DNA of 36,028 nt from Pelagibacteraceae bacterium (GCA_008638225.1 VTPP01000012.1:1-36028); one strand, 5' to 3'. Positions 9,042 to 17,637 are shown, numbered from the stretch's first letter. Notes: generated from the sequence alone by a model not told the origin. A program made the numbers and translations.

Positions 9042-9758
9042 ATGTATCAAGATTATAGTGAGTTTGAAAAATTTTACCGATCTGACTTAGGTGAAAGTCT
9101 CAAGTATCTTGTATCATCAAAACTAAAAAAACACATTTACCTTCATGAAAAAGAAATTGTAGGTTTTTTTGGTTACGGAAATCCTTATTTAGATTTGATA
9201 CAGAAAAAAAATAATAGAATATTTAATTTTTCATCTGAAAAAATAGGTATAGGAAAAAATTTAACAAGCGAAGATTGTGTTAATATATTATTTGATGAAG
9301 AAAAATTTCCAATTGAAGATAATTTTTTTGATCACATGTTGGTTATTCACTATCTTGAAAATGTAAATAATTTAAAGAAAAATCTTAGAGAATTGTGGAG
9401 AGTTCTTTCACCAGAGGGAACAATTTATATTATTTTGCCAAACAAAAAATCTTCTTGGAACCATTCTTCGAAGAGTCCTTTTTCTTCAGGATTTGGTTTT
9501 TCTAAAAATAAAATACACCATATGTTTGAAGACAATTTTTTTGAAACACTATTTATTGAAAGATTGATTTATTTCCCCCCTTGGAATTTATCTTTAATTC
9601 AAAAAAATAAATTTTTATTTGAAAAAGTAGGATCTTATTTCTGGAAATTTTTTAATGGAATATATATATGTGCTGCCAAAAAAAGATTATATGCAACTTC
9701 AACACAACAACGCGTACCTTTCTTAAATAAAATAAAAGTAGTTAATAAAACTAAATAG
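9042..9758 (+). CDS. Methyltransferase-like protein (class I fold, degenerate SAM motif)
   Basis: The 238-residue product resembles the class I methyltransferase-like protein commonly found next to gloB in alphaproteobacteria; its substrate is unknown. The C-terminal half of the fold is recognisable: FPIEDNFFDHMLVIHYLENV, then LRELWRVLSPEGTIYIILPN. The expected glycine-rich SAM-binding loop is replaced by VGFFGYGNPYLDLI near residues 40-53, so activity is not assured. It ends just before the convergent metW, one base away. The gene starts 29 bases from divergent gloB. Confidence 0.75.
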   Translation: MYQDYSEFEKFYRSDLGESLKYLVSSKLKKHIYLHEKEIVGFFGYGNPYLDLIQKKNNRIFNFSSEKIGIGKNLTSEDCVNILFDEEKFPIEDNFFDHMLVIHYLENVNNLKKNLRELWRVLSPEGTIYIILPNKKSSWNHSSKSPFSSGFGFSKNKIHHMFEDNFFETLFIERLIYFPPWNLSLIQKNKFLFEKVGSYFWKFFNGIYICAAKKRLYATSTQQRVPFLNKIKVVNKTK

Positions 9759-9759
9759 T

Positions 9760-10371
9760 TTATTTTTTTATTAAAAATATTCCAATTTCAGAAAGAAGAT
9801 TTTTAATTTCTAAATTTCCTCTTTGAATATTGCTTATTTTGTCCGAACTTACAGAAATAGATTTTTCAATCGTGATATTGTCTAACCTGCAAAGATTGTA
9901 AAAATCTTTAATTGTACACATGTGCAAATTGGGAGTGTTATACCATGTATATGGAAGATTTTTAGTAACTGGCATTGTACCTCGCAATACTAGTTGAAGT
10001 CGAACTTTCCAATAACCAAAATTTGGAATTGTTATAATAGCTTTTTTTGCAATTCTTAAAAGTTCGTTCATGACCTTTCGGGGATCGTAGAATTGTTGAA
10101 GAGATTGATTTAAAATTGCAAAGTCAAAGGAGCTATTTGGATAACTTATTAAATCTTTTTCTGCATCACCTTCGATAACTGCCAAACCTTTTGCGACACT
10201 TTCTTGAACTTTTTTTTGGTCTATTTCTATTCCACGACCATCTACTTTTTTATTTTTTTTAAGATGTAATAACAAATTACCATCACCGCAACCCACATCA
10301 AGCACTCTAGAGTTGATATCGATCAATCCTGCCAAAACATCATCTTCAAATTTCATTTTTAAATTCCTCAT
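9760..10371 (-). CDS. metW: Methionine biosynthesis protein MetW
   Basis: MetW is a class I methyltransferase-fold protein that works with MetX in acyl-homoserine formation in many proteobacteria. The SAM motif SRVLDVGCGDGNLLLHL lies about 25-40 residues in, followed by GIEIDQ, NSSFDFAILNQSLQQFYDP and ITIPNFGYWKVRLQL, all typical of MetW. The frame opens at 10383 with a TTG; the first ATG is at 10371 and is used here, giving 203 residues. Either start lies inside the 3' end of metX, so the two genes overlap and are probably coupled under the SAM-II riboswitch. Confidence 0.92.
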   Translation of the reverse strand: MRNLKMKFEDDVLAGLIDINSRVLDVGCGDGNLLLHLKKNKKVDGRGIEIDQKKVQESVAKGLAVIEGDAEKDLISYPNSSFDFAILNQSLQQFYDPRKVMNELLRIAKKAIITIPNFGYWKVRLQLVLRGTMPVTKNLPYTWYNTPNLHMCTIKDFYNLCRLDNITIEKSISVSSDKISNIQRGNLEIKNLLSEIGIFLIKK

Positions 10372-11479
10372 ATGTTGAATCAATAAATCCTTTTAAGGTG
10401 TTAAAAAAAGCTGGTTCATCTACCAGAAAAGAATCGTGACCATTATTAGAAACTATTTCAACAAAGCTTACTTCAGCACCTATGGAGTTTAATGCAATAA
10501 CAATTTTTTTACTTTCCGAGGTTGGATACAGCCAGTCTGTCGAGAAAGAAATTATGCAGTATTTAATTTTTGATCCATCAAAAGCTTTAGATAAATTTCC
10601 ATTATTTTGTTTGTATAAGTCAAAGTAATCCATAGCTCTAGTTATGTAGAGATATGAATTCGCATCAAATCTATCTACAAATGAATAGCCCTGATATTTA
10701 AGGTAACTTTCAACCTCAAAATCTGCATCAAATGTAAATTTTACATCTGTTTGTTTTTGTAATTTTCTTCCAAATTTATTTTGCAATCCTTGCTCTGATA
10801 AATAACTAATATGTCCAGCCATCCTGGCAATTGCCAAACCTTTTCTGGGAACTTTTCCAGATATTAAATAGTTTCCATTATCCCATTCTGGATCAGCCAT
10901 AATGGCTTGACGAGCCAATTCATTAAATGCAATATTTTGTGCAGAGTGACTTGCGGCACAAGCTATCGGAATTGATGCATAAGTACGTTCAGGAAATAGG
11001 GTGCAAAATTGCAAAGCTTGCATTCCACCCATAGAGCCTCCAAGTACAGCTAACGTTTTTCTTATTCCAAAATAATCGAGCAAATGAGCTTGAGCTGAAA
11101 CCATATCTTTAATGGTAATTACAGGAAAATTTAAACCGTAAGGTTTACCAGTTGCTGGATCTATTTCTTTAGGACCGGTGCTTCCCATGCATCCACCAAT
11201 TACATTCGCACATATTACAAAATATTTATTTGTATCAATAGATTTATCTTTGCCGACCGCTAGATTCCACCAGCCATCTTTATTAGTAACTGTATTTGTT
11301 TCAGTTACAAACTGGTCACCTGAAAGTGCATGAAAAACTAAAATTGCATTATTTTTTTTCTCATTAAGCTTACCATATGTCTCGTAGGCAAGATTAAATC
11401 CATTCAAAGTAACGCCGCAATCTAATAGAAGTGGTTTTTCTATTTTAATTTTTTTAATACTTGAAAAGTTTAAATTCAT
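10346..11479 (-). CDS. metX: Homoserine O-acyltransferase
   Basis: The 377-residue alpha/beta-hydrolase-fold protein acylates homoserine, committing it to methionine synthesis. The nucleophile serine is in LGGSMGGMQAL (about residue 149), and the start region has GFNLAYETYGKLN. The aspartate and histidine of the triad are likely in FSTDWLYP and NNGHDSFLVDE near the C-terminus. The ATG at 11479 is preferred over the TTG one codon upstream. It overlaps metW and is preceded by a SAM-II riboswitch, so expression should fall when S-adenosylmethionine is plentiful. Acetyl versus succinyl specificity cannot be decided by eye. Confidence 0.95.
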   Translation of the reverse strand: MNLNFSSIKKIKIEKPLLLDCGVTLNGFNLAYETYGKLNEKKNNAILVFHALSGDQFVTETNTVTNKDGWWNLAVGKDKSIDTNKYFVICANVIGGCMGSTGPKEIDPATGKPYGLNFPVITIKDMVSAQAHLLDYFGIRKTLAVLGGSMGGMQALQFCTLFPERTYASIPIACAASHSAQNIAFNELARQAIMADPEWDNGNYLISGKVPRKGLAIARMAGHISYLSEQGLQNKFGRKLQKQTDVKFTFDADFEVESYLKYQGYSFVDRFDANSYLYITRAMDYFDLYKQNNGNLSKAFDGSKIKYCIISFSTDWLYPTSESKKIVIALNSIGAEVSFVEIVSNNGHDSFLVDEPAFFNTLKGFIDSTYEEFKNEI

Positions 11480-11487
11480 CAATTTTT

Positions 11488-11507
11488 AACCATCATAAGC
11501 GATGGTT
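11488..11507 (-). promoter_or_regulatory. Stem-loop between SAM-II aptamer and metX start
   Basis: On the minus strand AACCATC, a six-base loop and GATGGTT form a perfect 7-bp stem. It begins directly after the AAGAGG at the 3' end of the SAM-II aptamer and ends eight bases before the metX ATG. No U-tract follows (the next bases are AAAAATTG), so it is not an ordinary terminator. Folding it would bring the Shine-Dalgarno-like AAGAGG from 28 bases to about eight bases of the start codon. Confidence 0.65.
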
Positions 11508-11550
11508 CCTCTTTAGCAGTTTCAGCCCGCAATTTGGTTAAATCAGCGAA
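11508..11550 (-). promoter_or_regulatory. SAM-II riboswitch upstream of metX
   Basis: Read on the minus strand, 11550-11508 contains GCTGATTTAACC, then ATTGCGGGCTGAA, then CTGCTAAAGAGG. The first and last blocks match the conserved SAM-II aptamer core (GAUUUAACC loop and GCUAAA near the 3' end). The P1 stem can pair TTCGCT with GGCTGAA with one bulged base. SAM-II elements are established regulators of metX and metA-type genes in alphaproteobacteria, including SAR11. The AAGAGG at the 3' end is both pseudoknot strand and likely ribosome-binding site, which fits translational repression by SAM. Confidence 0.88.
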
Positions 11551-11554
11551 TGAA

Positions 11555-11583
11555 GTTGTACTAAATGATAATTTTAATGTCAA
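11555..11583 (-). promoter_or_regulatory. Promoter for metX-metW
   Basis: A perfect TTGACA (11583-11578, minus strand) is followed after 17 bases by TACAAC (11560-11555), four of six matches to the -10 consensus. Transcription would begin around 11551-11548, at the first bases of the SAM-II P1 stem. The leader RNA would therefore consist almost only of the riboswitch, the following hairpin and eight bases. Confidence 0.65.
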
Positions 11584-11622
11584 ATAGCTAATGTTTTTTT
11601 GATAAACGTTTAGAGTTATTGT

Positions 11623-12723
11623 ATGAAGAAAATAATTAATAATTGTAAGATGAACTTTCCAAAAGCTAAAAAAGTAATTATCCAAAGATACGAAGGAGGG
11701 CTTTCGAAGATACCCGGTATTACAAACCCAATTAAACTATCATCTAATGAGTCTGCTTTGGGCTGTTCACCAGCCGCTACAAAAGCAATAGATAAAATAA
11801 AAAAAAAAATTTTTAAATATCCAGACTCAAATAGTAGTTTAATTAAAAAGCAGCTATCAAAAATATTTAATGTGAAAAGCAATCAGTTAATTATTGGTTC
11901 TGGTTCAGATGAAATTATTAGTTTTGCATGTCAGGCTTTTTTGGAAAAGGGAGACGAGGTAATAGTTCCTGAATTTAGTTTTCTAATGTACAGAATTTAT
12001 GCGCAAATTAATGGAGCAAAAGTTATTTTTGCTAAAGAGAATAATTTTAAAATAAGCACAGATTCAATTTTGAATTGCATAACAAAAAAAACAAAAATTA
12101 TATTTCTAGCAAATCCCAACAATCCTACAGGCACTTATTTAACTAAAAATGAGCTGAGGTATTTACAACAAAGAATTCCCACCAATGTGTTGTTAGTTGT
12201 GGATGATGCTTATTGGGAGTATGTTCAAAAAAAAGATTATAGCTCAGGATTGTCTATCTTTAAAAATGCCAAGAATGTTTTAGTCTTAAGAACATTTTCA
12301 AAAATTTATGGATTAGCAAGTTTAAGGTTGGGATGGGGCTATTCCTCAAAATCAATTATTTCCTCGCTATTAACCTATAAGCCACCATTTAACATTACAA
12401 CTGCTGCTGAGTTAGCTGGTGTAAGTGCACTAAAAGATAATAAATGGTTAAAAAAAAATATAAGTCATAACAAATTTTGGAGTAAAAAAATTTTTGAAAA
12501 ATTAAAAGAAAAAAATATTAAATGTAATTTACCAAATGCTAACTTTTTTTTGATGCAATTTAGTAAAAAATATGACGCAAATAATATTTTTAATAAATTT
12601 GCTAAGTCCGGAGTTATACTGCGAAAAATGAATAATTATAAAATTAAAAATAGTCTAAGAGTTACGGTTGGTAATACGCAAGAAAGTAAATTGTTTATTA
12701 AACTTATAGATAGATTTTTTTAA
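11623..12723 (+). CDS. hisC: Histidinol-phosphate / aromatic aminotransferase
   Basis: The 366-residue PLP enzyme is of the HisC type (fold type I, class II aminotransferase). KLSSNESALGCSP near residues 38-50, GSGSDEII, NPNNPTGTYL, VVDDAYWEYV and TFSKIYGLASLRLGWGY with the PLP lysine near residue 226 are all visible. Because it shares one base with the tyrosine-pathway dehydrogenase downstream, it may also transaminate aromatic keto acids, as many HisC paralogues do; that part is inference. ATG at 11623 is used, but ATG at 11650 is also possible. It is divergent from metX. Confidence 0.92.
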   Translation: MKKIINNCKMNFPKAKKVIIQRYEGGLSKIPGITNPIKLSSNESALGCSPAATKAIDKIKKKIFKYPDSNSSLIKKQLSKIFNVKSNQLIIGSGSDEIISFACQAFLEKGDEVIVPEFSFLMYRIYAQINGAKVIFAKENNFKISTDSILNCITKKTKIIFLANPNNPTGTYLTKNELRYLQQRIPTNVLLVVDDAYWEYVQKKDYSSGLSIFKNAKNVLVLRTFSKIYGLASLRLGWGYSSKSIISSLLTYKPPFNITTAAELAGVSALKDNKWLKKNISHNKFWSKKIFEKLKEKNIKCNLPNANFFLMQFSKKYDANNIFNKFAKSGVILRKMNNYKIKNSLRVTVGNTQESKLFIKLIDRFF

Positions 12724-13625
12724 TGTTTAAAAAAGTTTCAATAATTGGCTTTGGATTAATCGGTTCTTCAATTGCTAGAGAAATTAAGAAATATAAATTA
12801 TCAAAAATAATAAGCGCTTGCGATATTTCTAAAAGTGCACAAAAAGAAGTGAAATCTCTAAGACTTGCTAATGAAATAACATCAGATGTTAAAACGAGCC
12901 TTAAAAATGCTGATTTAGTTTTTATTTGTTCTCCACTTAGTACTTATAAAAAAATATTTTTAGCCATTAACAAAAGTGCTAATAAAGATGCAATAATTAC
13001 AGACGTTGGATCATCTAAACTAAACGTTGTTCAGTTAGCAGAAAAAATCCTGTCTAAAAATCTCTGCTTTGTGCCTGGGCATCCAATTGCTGGTACGGAG
13101 GAGAGTGGACCAAAATCTGGATTCTTGAGTCTTTTTAAGAATAGATGGTTTATTATTACTCCATCTAAATTAACAAAAAAAACACAAAAAATAAAAATAG
13201 AGAAAATCTGGAAAAAGTTTGGAAGTAAAGTGACCTCTATGAGCGCCCAAAGTCATGATAATATTATGGCGATTACTAGTCATATTCCCCATTTAATAGC
13301 TTATAATATTGTAGGAACCGCTTCCAGATTAGAAGAAAAAATTAAATCTGAAGTTATTAAATTTAGCGCCAGCGGTTTTAGAGATTTTACAAGAATAGCA
13401 TCCTCAGATCCTACAATGTGGCGAGATATTGTAATTAGCAATAAAAAACAAATTTTATTTATGTTAAAAAAATTCAATAAAGATCTAAAAAATTTAGAAA
13501 TGGCAATTAGAAATGAAAATAAAAATAAATTATTTACTATCTTTAAAAATACCAGAAATATCAGGAAAAAAATAATTCAAACTGGCCAAGATACTAAAGT
13601 TCCTAATTTTGGAAGAAAAAATTAG
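12723..13625 (+). CDS. tyrC: Prephenate/arogenate (cyclohexadienyl) dehydrogenase
   Basis: The 300-residue protein is a TyrA-family NAD(P)-dependent dehydrogenase that oxidatively decarboxylates prephenate or arogenate in tyrosine synthesis. The Rossmann fingerprint is IIGFGLIGSSIAREIK near residues 8-23. DVGSSKLNVV, FVPGHPIAGTEESGP and SHIPHLIAY carry the conserved catalytic and binding histidines, and FRDFTRIASSDPTMWRDI is a family hallmark. No ACT domain is present. The start overlaps the hisC stop as TAATG; the 3' end overlaps convergent plsC by four bases. Confidence 0.94.
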   Translation: MFKKVSIIGFGLIGSSIAREIKKYKLSKIISACDISKSAQKEVKSLRLANEITSDVKTSLKNADLVFICSPLSTYKKIFLAINKSANKDAIITDVGSSKLNVVQLAEKILSKNLCFVPGHPIAGTEESGPKSGFLSLFKNRWFIITPSKLTKKTQKIKIEKIWKKFGSKVTSMSAQSHDNIMAITSHIPHLIAYNIVGTASRLEEKIKSEVIKFSASGFRDFTRIASSDPTMWRDIVISNKKQILFMLKKFNKDLKNLEMAIRNENKNKLFTIFKNTRNIRKKIIQTGQDTKVPNFGRKN

Positions 13626-14314
13626 TTATAAATAGAGTTCTCTAACTGATTTGTAAACGAGGCACTATCTAACCCAGGTTCAATCAAATCTTTAAATTCA
13701 AAAGTAATTATGCCAGGATATTTAAAAAAACTATTTTTGGGCCAGACGACTCCAGTATTTAGTTTTACTGGTAAGCAAGCTATATTTAATCCTTGATAAA
13801 TTCTGCTTGCGCCTTTCTTTAGTGGAGGCTGTTCATCAAATTTAACTCTAGTTCCTTGAGGGAATATAATTAATGTTCTATTACTCTTAAGAACAAGATC
13901 AAAAACTTGATCAAAAGAATCTGAATTTTCTCTAGATGCTTTACCTCTATTTATGGCAACGTATTTTAATTTTCTTAAATAAAGTCCATATAATGGAATT
14001 GATAACAATTCTTTTTTGATAATAAAGGTACAGTCTGGAATTAAAAAATTATAAATAAAAGTTTCAAACATTGATTGATGGGCCGAAGCTATAAAGAATT
14101 TTTTGTGTTTTGGAATTTTATCAAGCCCTTTAAATTCAACTTTAGTTTGTAGCACAATTTTAGTTATTAAAAGTAAGTATAATCCTAAATAATATGACAA
14201 TTTGCTTAAAAAAATCTTTCTTGGTAGAGCAAGCATTGGGATAGCAATTATACATGCGATTATAATCGCAGCATATGTAAGTAAATTAAATATTAAAGAA
14301 CGAATAAAATTCAC
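13622..14314 (-). CDS. plsC: 1-acyl-sn-glycerol-3-phosphate acyltransferase, GTG start
   Basis: The 230-residue membrane enzyme probably converts lysophosphatidate to phosphatidate in phospholipid synthesis. Hydrophobic segments occupy about residues 7-30 and 40-55. Motif I reads ASAHQSMFETF, an H-x4-E form of the usual H-x4-D that is common in alphaproteobacterial members. IIFPQGTRVKF is motif III and CLPVKLNTGVVW the last motif. The frame starts with GTG at 14314, and the next methionine is 27 residues in, within the membrane segment, so GTG is preferred. It follows lysA by six bases. Confidence 0.9.
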   Translation of the reverse strand: MNFIRSLIFNLLTYAAIIIACIIAIPMLALPRKIFLSKLSYYLGLYLLLITKIVLQTKVEFKGLDKIPKHKKFFIASAHQSMFETFIYNFLIPDCTFIIKKELLSIPLYGLYLRKLKYVAINRGKASRENSDSFDQVFDLVLKSNRTLIIFPQGTRVKFDEQPPLKKGASRIYQGLNIACLPVKLNTGVVWPKNSFFKYPGIITFEFKDLIEPGLDSASFTNQLENSIYN

Positions 14315-14320
14315 AACTTT

Positions 14321-15556
14321 TTATTTGATAAGATCTTGCAGCTTTTGTCTAGGTCTTATCACTCGATAAGAGTTTTTATAAACAGCTATCTCTGCTGGAA
14401 GTGGTCTTATGTTATAATTAGATGATAAAGACCTGCCGTATGCTCCTACGTTAGTGAAACACACAAAGTCACCTTGGTTTAACTTAGGATAATTTGTATA
14501 AGTAAGAAATTTATCTGTACTTTCACAAATAGGACCAACAAATTCTATTTTTTTATTAAATTTACTTTTAATTTTTTGTACTGGTACTATCTCGTGTTTT
14601 GCTCCATACAAAGCTGGTCTCATTAAGTCATTCATTGCTGCATCTATAATTACAAAATTTCTATCGTGAATAGATTTTATATAAATTACCTTTGTAACTA
14701 ATAGAGCAGAATTTGCAGATAGGTATCGTCCTGGCTCAAAAATAATTTTAAATTTATGTTTTTTATTAAATTGATAAACTATGGAGGCATATTTCTTTAA
14801 ATTGAATTTTTTTTCTGTATCTGAATAAGGAATGGCCATACCCCCACCAAGGTCTAAATACTTAATATTAATTTTATTTTCTTTTAATTTTTGAATAAAT
14901 TTATCAATGAGATTTAATGTTTTTTGAAATGGAATTATTTCTTTTATTTGACTTCCTATGTGAACGCTGAGAGCCTCTATTGAAATATTATTATTATTTA
15001 TATTTTTTTTGAAAATATCCAAACAATGTTCTAAACTAATGCCAAATTTATCACTTTTACCTCCTGTAGAGATTTTTTTTATAGTTTTGGCCTCTATATT
15101 TGGATTTAGTCTAAGGCCTATTTTTACTTTACATTTTTTTCTTTTGGCTATTTTCGTAATTTCATTAACTTCATTCTCTGACTCAGCATTAATTAGTAGT
15201 ATATCTTTAGTAATGGCATAATCTAACTCCTCAGTTGTTTTTCCAACTCCAGAAAAAACAATTTTTTTTGGATCAATCCCCGCTTTTAAAGCAATTTGTA
15301 ATTCACCCATAGATACAACATCAGTACCAGACCCAAGTTTTTTAAGGTTTTTTAAAATTGTTAAATTTGGATTAGACTTTACCGAAAAACATATTAATGG
15401 ATTTGTTTGTTTAAAGGAGTTACGAAAATAATTAAAATTATCTTTTATTTGTTTTAAAGAATATAAATAAAAAGGAGTAATAATTTTTTTTGTAATTTTT
15501 TCTATAGGGGCGTTTTCTAAATAGAGATTATTACCTCTATATTTTATTGCTTTCAT
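14321..15556 (-). CDS. lysA: Diaminopimelate decarboxylase
   Basis: The 411-residue protein is a PLP-dependent fold type III decarboxylase forming lysine from meso-diaminopimelate. The PLP lysine is in CFSVKSNPNLTIL (about residue 59). SVHIGSQIKEI, LDLGGGMAIPYSD, IFEPGRYLSANSA and GPICESTDKF match the family motifs, and FTNVGAYGRSLSSNYN lies near the C-terminus. It begins three bases after the lipoprotein gene and follows argH, an order (argH-lipoprotein-lysA) often conserved in alphaproteobacteria. Confidence 0.96.
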   Translation of the reverse strand: MKAIKYRGNNLYLENAPIEKITKKIITPFYLYSLKQIKDNFNYFRNSFKQTNPLICFSVKSNPNLTILKNLKKLGSGTDVVSMGELQIALKAGIDPKKIVFSGVGKTTEELDYAITKDILLINAESENEVNEITKIAKRKKCKVKIGLRLNPNIEAKTIKKISTGGKSDKFGISLEHCLDIFKKNINNNNISIEALSVHIGSQIKEIIPFQKTLNLIDKFIQKLKENKINIKYLDLGGGMAIPYSDTEKKFNLKKYASIVYQFNKKHKFKIIFEPGRYLSANSALLVTKVIYIKSIHDRNFVIIDAAMNDLMRPALYGAKHEIVPVQKIKSKFNKKIEFVGPICESTDKFLTYTNYPKLNQGDFVCFTNVGAYGRSLSSNYNIRPLPAEIAVYKNSYRVIRPRQKLQDLIK

Positions 15557-15558
15557 TT

Positions 15559-15681
15559 TTAGGAAAGTAGCTTTTGTATTTGAACAGATGTTGCTTTATT
15601 ATCTTTATAAATAGGGGGTCCTTTTTTCCCACAAGCAAAAATTAATATACAAGATATGACTACAAAGATTATTTTTTTCAT
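15559..15681 (-). CDS. lptM: Small lipoprotein, LptM/YifL-like (40 residues)
   Basis: This short frame encodes a lipoprotein precursor. A lysine start (MKK) precedes a hydrophobic stretch and a lipobox IFAC, with cysteine at residue 17. It is followed by GKKGPPIY, which matches the CGxKGPL/P pattern of LptM (YifL), a factor that helps mature the LptD-LptE lipopolysaccharide translocon. Only about 23 mature residues remain. Its ATG overlaps the argH stop as ATGA, and its TAA lies two bases before the lysA ATG, so it is inserted exactly between those genes. Similar short lipoproteins occupy this position in other alphaproteobacteria. Confidence 0.85.
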   Translation of the reverse strand: MKKIIFVVISCILIFACGKKGPPIYKDNKATSVQIQKLLS

Positions 15682-17066
15682 TTAAACTCTTTTTTAATCT
15701 TTTTAATCATATTAATAACATTTTTTCTACCTGTACCGCCGAAAGAAATCTTTTTTTCAATAGAGTTTTTAATATCAAAAACGTTCATCACATCCTTTTC
15801 AATAACTGGGTCAATTTTTTTGATAATTGTAAAATCAAGTTGGTCTAGCCTTTTATTGCTTTTTTCAGCAATATTAACTAATTGAGCCGATTTTTTATAT
15901 GCCTCTCTAAATGAGATACCTTTTTTTACTAAATAATCAGCAAAATCGGTGGCGGTCGTAAAGCCTTTTAATGCAGCTTCATATAATTTTTTTTTGTTTG
16001 GCTTTATTCCCTTAATCAACTCAGTTGCTAATAAAAGATTTAATTTTAAATTATCATAAGCACTAAACACCGCAGCCTTATCTTCTTGCATGTCTTTGAA
16101 ATAAGAAAGAGGCAGACCTTTCATTGTAATCAGTAAGGAATTTAAATTTCCGTAAATACCGCCTGTTTTGCCTCTAATTAGCTCTGCAGAATCTGGATTT
16201 TTTTTTTGTGGCATCATAGAAGATCCTGTCAATAAACTATCTTCAATATCAATAAAATTTATTAAATCTGAATTCCAAAGTATAATTTCTTCTGCTAGTC
16301 TTGATAGGTGCATGGCACACAAACTGGAAGCAAATAAAAATTCAATTGCGTAATCTCTATCTGATACGGAATCGATTGAATTTTGAGTTGGCTTACTAAA
16401 TCCCAAAAGTCTTGATGTTAAGTGTCTATCTATATTATATGAAGTTCCAGCTAATGCTCCAGCACCCAACGGGTTTTCATTTAAGTTATTTATAACATTA
16501 TTGAATTTAACAATATCTCTTTTGAACATCTCAACATAAGCCAGCAAGTAGTGAGAAAATAAAACAGGCTGAGCATTTTTTAAGTGAGTAAAACCAGGCA
16601 TTATAATATCGGTATTTTTGTCCGCGAGATTTAAAAAATTTTTAATTAAGATATTAAGCAAATTTTTAATTTCATTTGATGATTTCTTAATCCATAATTT
16701 AAAATCTGTTGTTACCTGATCATTTCTTGATCTTGCAGTATGTAAAAAACCAGCATCTGTTCCAATGATTTCAAATAGTCTTTTTTCTATGTTTAGATGA
16801 ATATCTTCATGTTTTGTTTTAAATATAAATTTATTTTTTTGAATTTCTTGTTCTATTTTTTTTAGTCCAGCGATAATTTTTTTGGACTTTGTTACATCAA
16901 TAATTTTTTGCTTTGCAAGCATCGTACAATGTGCAATTGATCCATTAATATCTTCTTGGAAAAGTCTTTTATCTATTTCTATGGATGAGTTTGCACTCTG
17001 TAGTACGGAGGAAACTACTTTGTTCATTCTAGTTCCCCAAACAGAGTTTTTTTTTGTTTTTTTCAT
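15678..17066 (-). CDS. argH: Argininosuccinate lyase
   Basis: The 462-residue protein cleaves argininosuccinate to arginine and fumarate. The fumarase/aspartase-superfamily signature GSSMMPQKKNPDSAELIRGK is at about residues 279-298 and contains the catalytic serine loop. TARSRNDQVTTDFKLW, MPGFTHLKNAQPVLFSHYLL and GAGALAGTSYNIDR are further family motifs. Length is standard. It is divergent from the tlpA-like gene with a 24-base gap, an arrangement frequent in alphaproteobacteria. Confidence 0.96.
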   Translation of the reverse strand: MKKTKKNSVWGTRMNKVVSSVLQSANSSIEIDKRLFQEDINGSIAHCTMLAKQKIIDVTKSKKIIAGLKKIEQEIQKNKFIFKTKHEDIHLNIEKRLFEIIGTDAGFLHTARSRNDQVTTDFKLWIKKSSNEIKNLLNILIKNFLNLADKNTDIIMPGFTHLKNAQPVLFSHYLLAYVEMFKRDIVKFNNVINNLNENPLGAGALAGTSYNIDRHLTSRLLGFSKPTQNSIDSVSDRDYAIEFLFASSLCAMHLSRLAEEIILWNSDLINFIDIEDSLLTGSSMMPQKKNPDSAELIRGKTGGIYGNLNSLLITMKGLPLSYFKDMQEDKAAVFSAYDNLKLNLLLATELIKGIKPNKKKLYEAALKGFTTATDFADYLVKKGISFREAYKKSAQLVNIAEKSNKRLDQLDFTIIKKIDPVIEKDVMNVFDIKNSIEKKISFGGTGRKNVINMIKKIKKEFK

Positions 17067-17090
17067 TTAAAAATATTATAGTTACTTAAA

Positions 17091-17636
17091 ATGAATTCTT
17101 TTACAATTTTTTACAAAAAGTTAACTATTTTTGTTTTTTTATTCTTACTTATTACTAATTATTGCTTATCTCAACAAAATATCCAAGTTCCTTTTAAGAA
17201 CATAGTTCTTCATGAAAAACTAAAAGATTTACCTACGCTTATGCTTGAAGATAAAAAATCAGGCAAGGATGTAGAAGTGATTTTTAATAAGAAAATAACT
17301 GTAATAAATTTCTGGGCTACTTGGTGTGCACCCTGTAAAGAAGAAATGCCTTCTTTAGATCAAATGATTGATATCTTAGGTAAGGACCAAGTTGAAATGA
17401 TTGCTGTTAATGTTGAGTCCATTAGTTATGAAAAATCGAAATTTTTTTTAGATGAATTAAACATAAAAAATTTTGACAGTCTTTTCGATAAAGAGTTAAG
17501 GGTGGTAAAAGGTCTTGGTCTAAGAGGCTTGCCGACAACTATATTAATAAATAAACAAGGCAAAGAATTTTCTAGAGTAGTGGGGGCAATAGATTTTTCG
17601 GATAAGAAATTTATTGATTGGATTAAAAATTATTAA
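17091..17636 (+). CDS. tlpA: TlpA-like thioredoxin-fold protein, secreted or membrane-anchored
   Basis: The 181-residue product has an N-terminal hydrophobic segment (about residues 11-24) that could be a signal peptide or anchor, then a thioredoxin fold. The redox motif WCAPC sits at residues 78-82 within FWATWCAPCKEEMPSLDQ, and the cis-proline region is GLRGLPTTILINKQG. TlpA-type proteins reduce periplasmic disulfides, for example during cytochrome oxidase assembly. Divergent placement from argH matches the tlpA-argH neighbour relation of other alphaproteobacteria. The precise partner here is unknown. Confidence 0.87.
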   Translation: MNSFTIFYKKLTIFVFLFLLITNYCLSQQNIQVPFKNIVLHEKLKDLPTLMLEDKKSGKDVEVIFNKKITVINFWATWCAPCKEEMPSLDQMIDILGKDQVEMIAVNVESISYEKSKFFLDELNIKNFDSLFDKELRVVKGLGLRGLPTTILINKQGKEFSRVVGAIDFSDKKFIDWIKNY

Positions 17637-17637
17637 A

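Noticed and set aside
11480-11482. TTG one codon before the metX ATG as start
   Set aside because: The adjacent ATG is a better start and the difference is one residue.
11488-11507. Hairpin before metX as intrinsic terminator
   Set aside because: No U-tract follows on the minus strand; the next bases are AAAAATTG.
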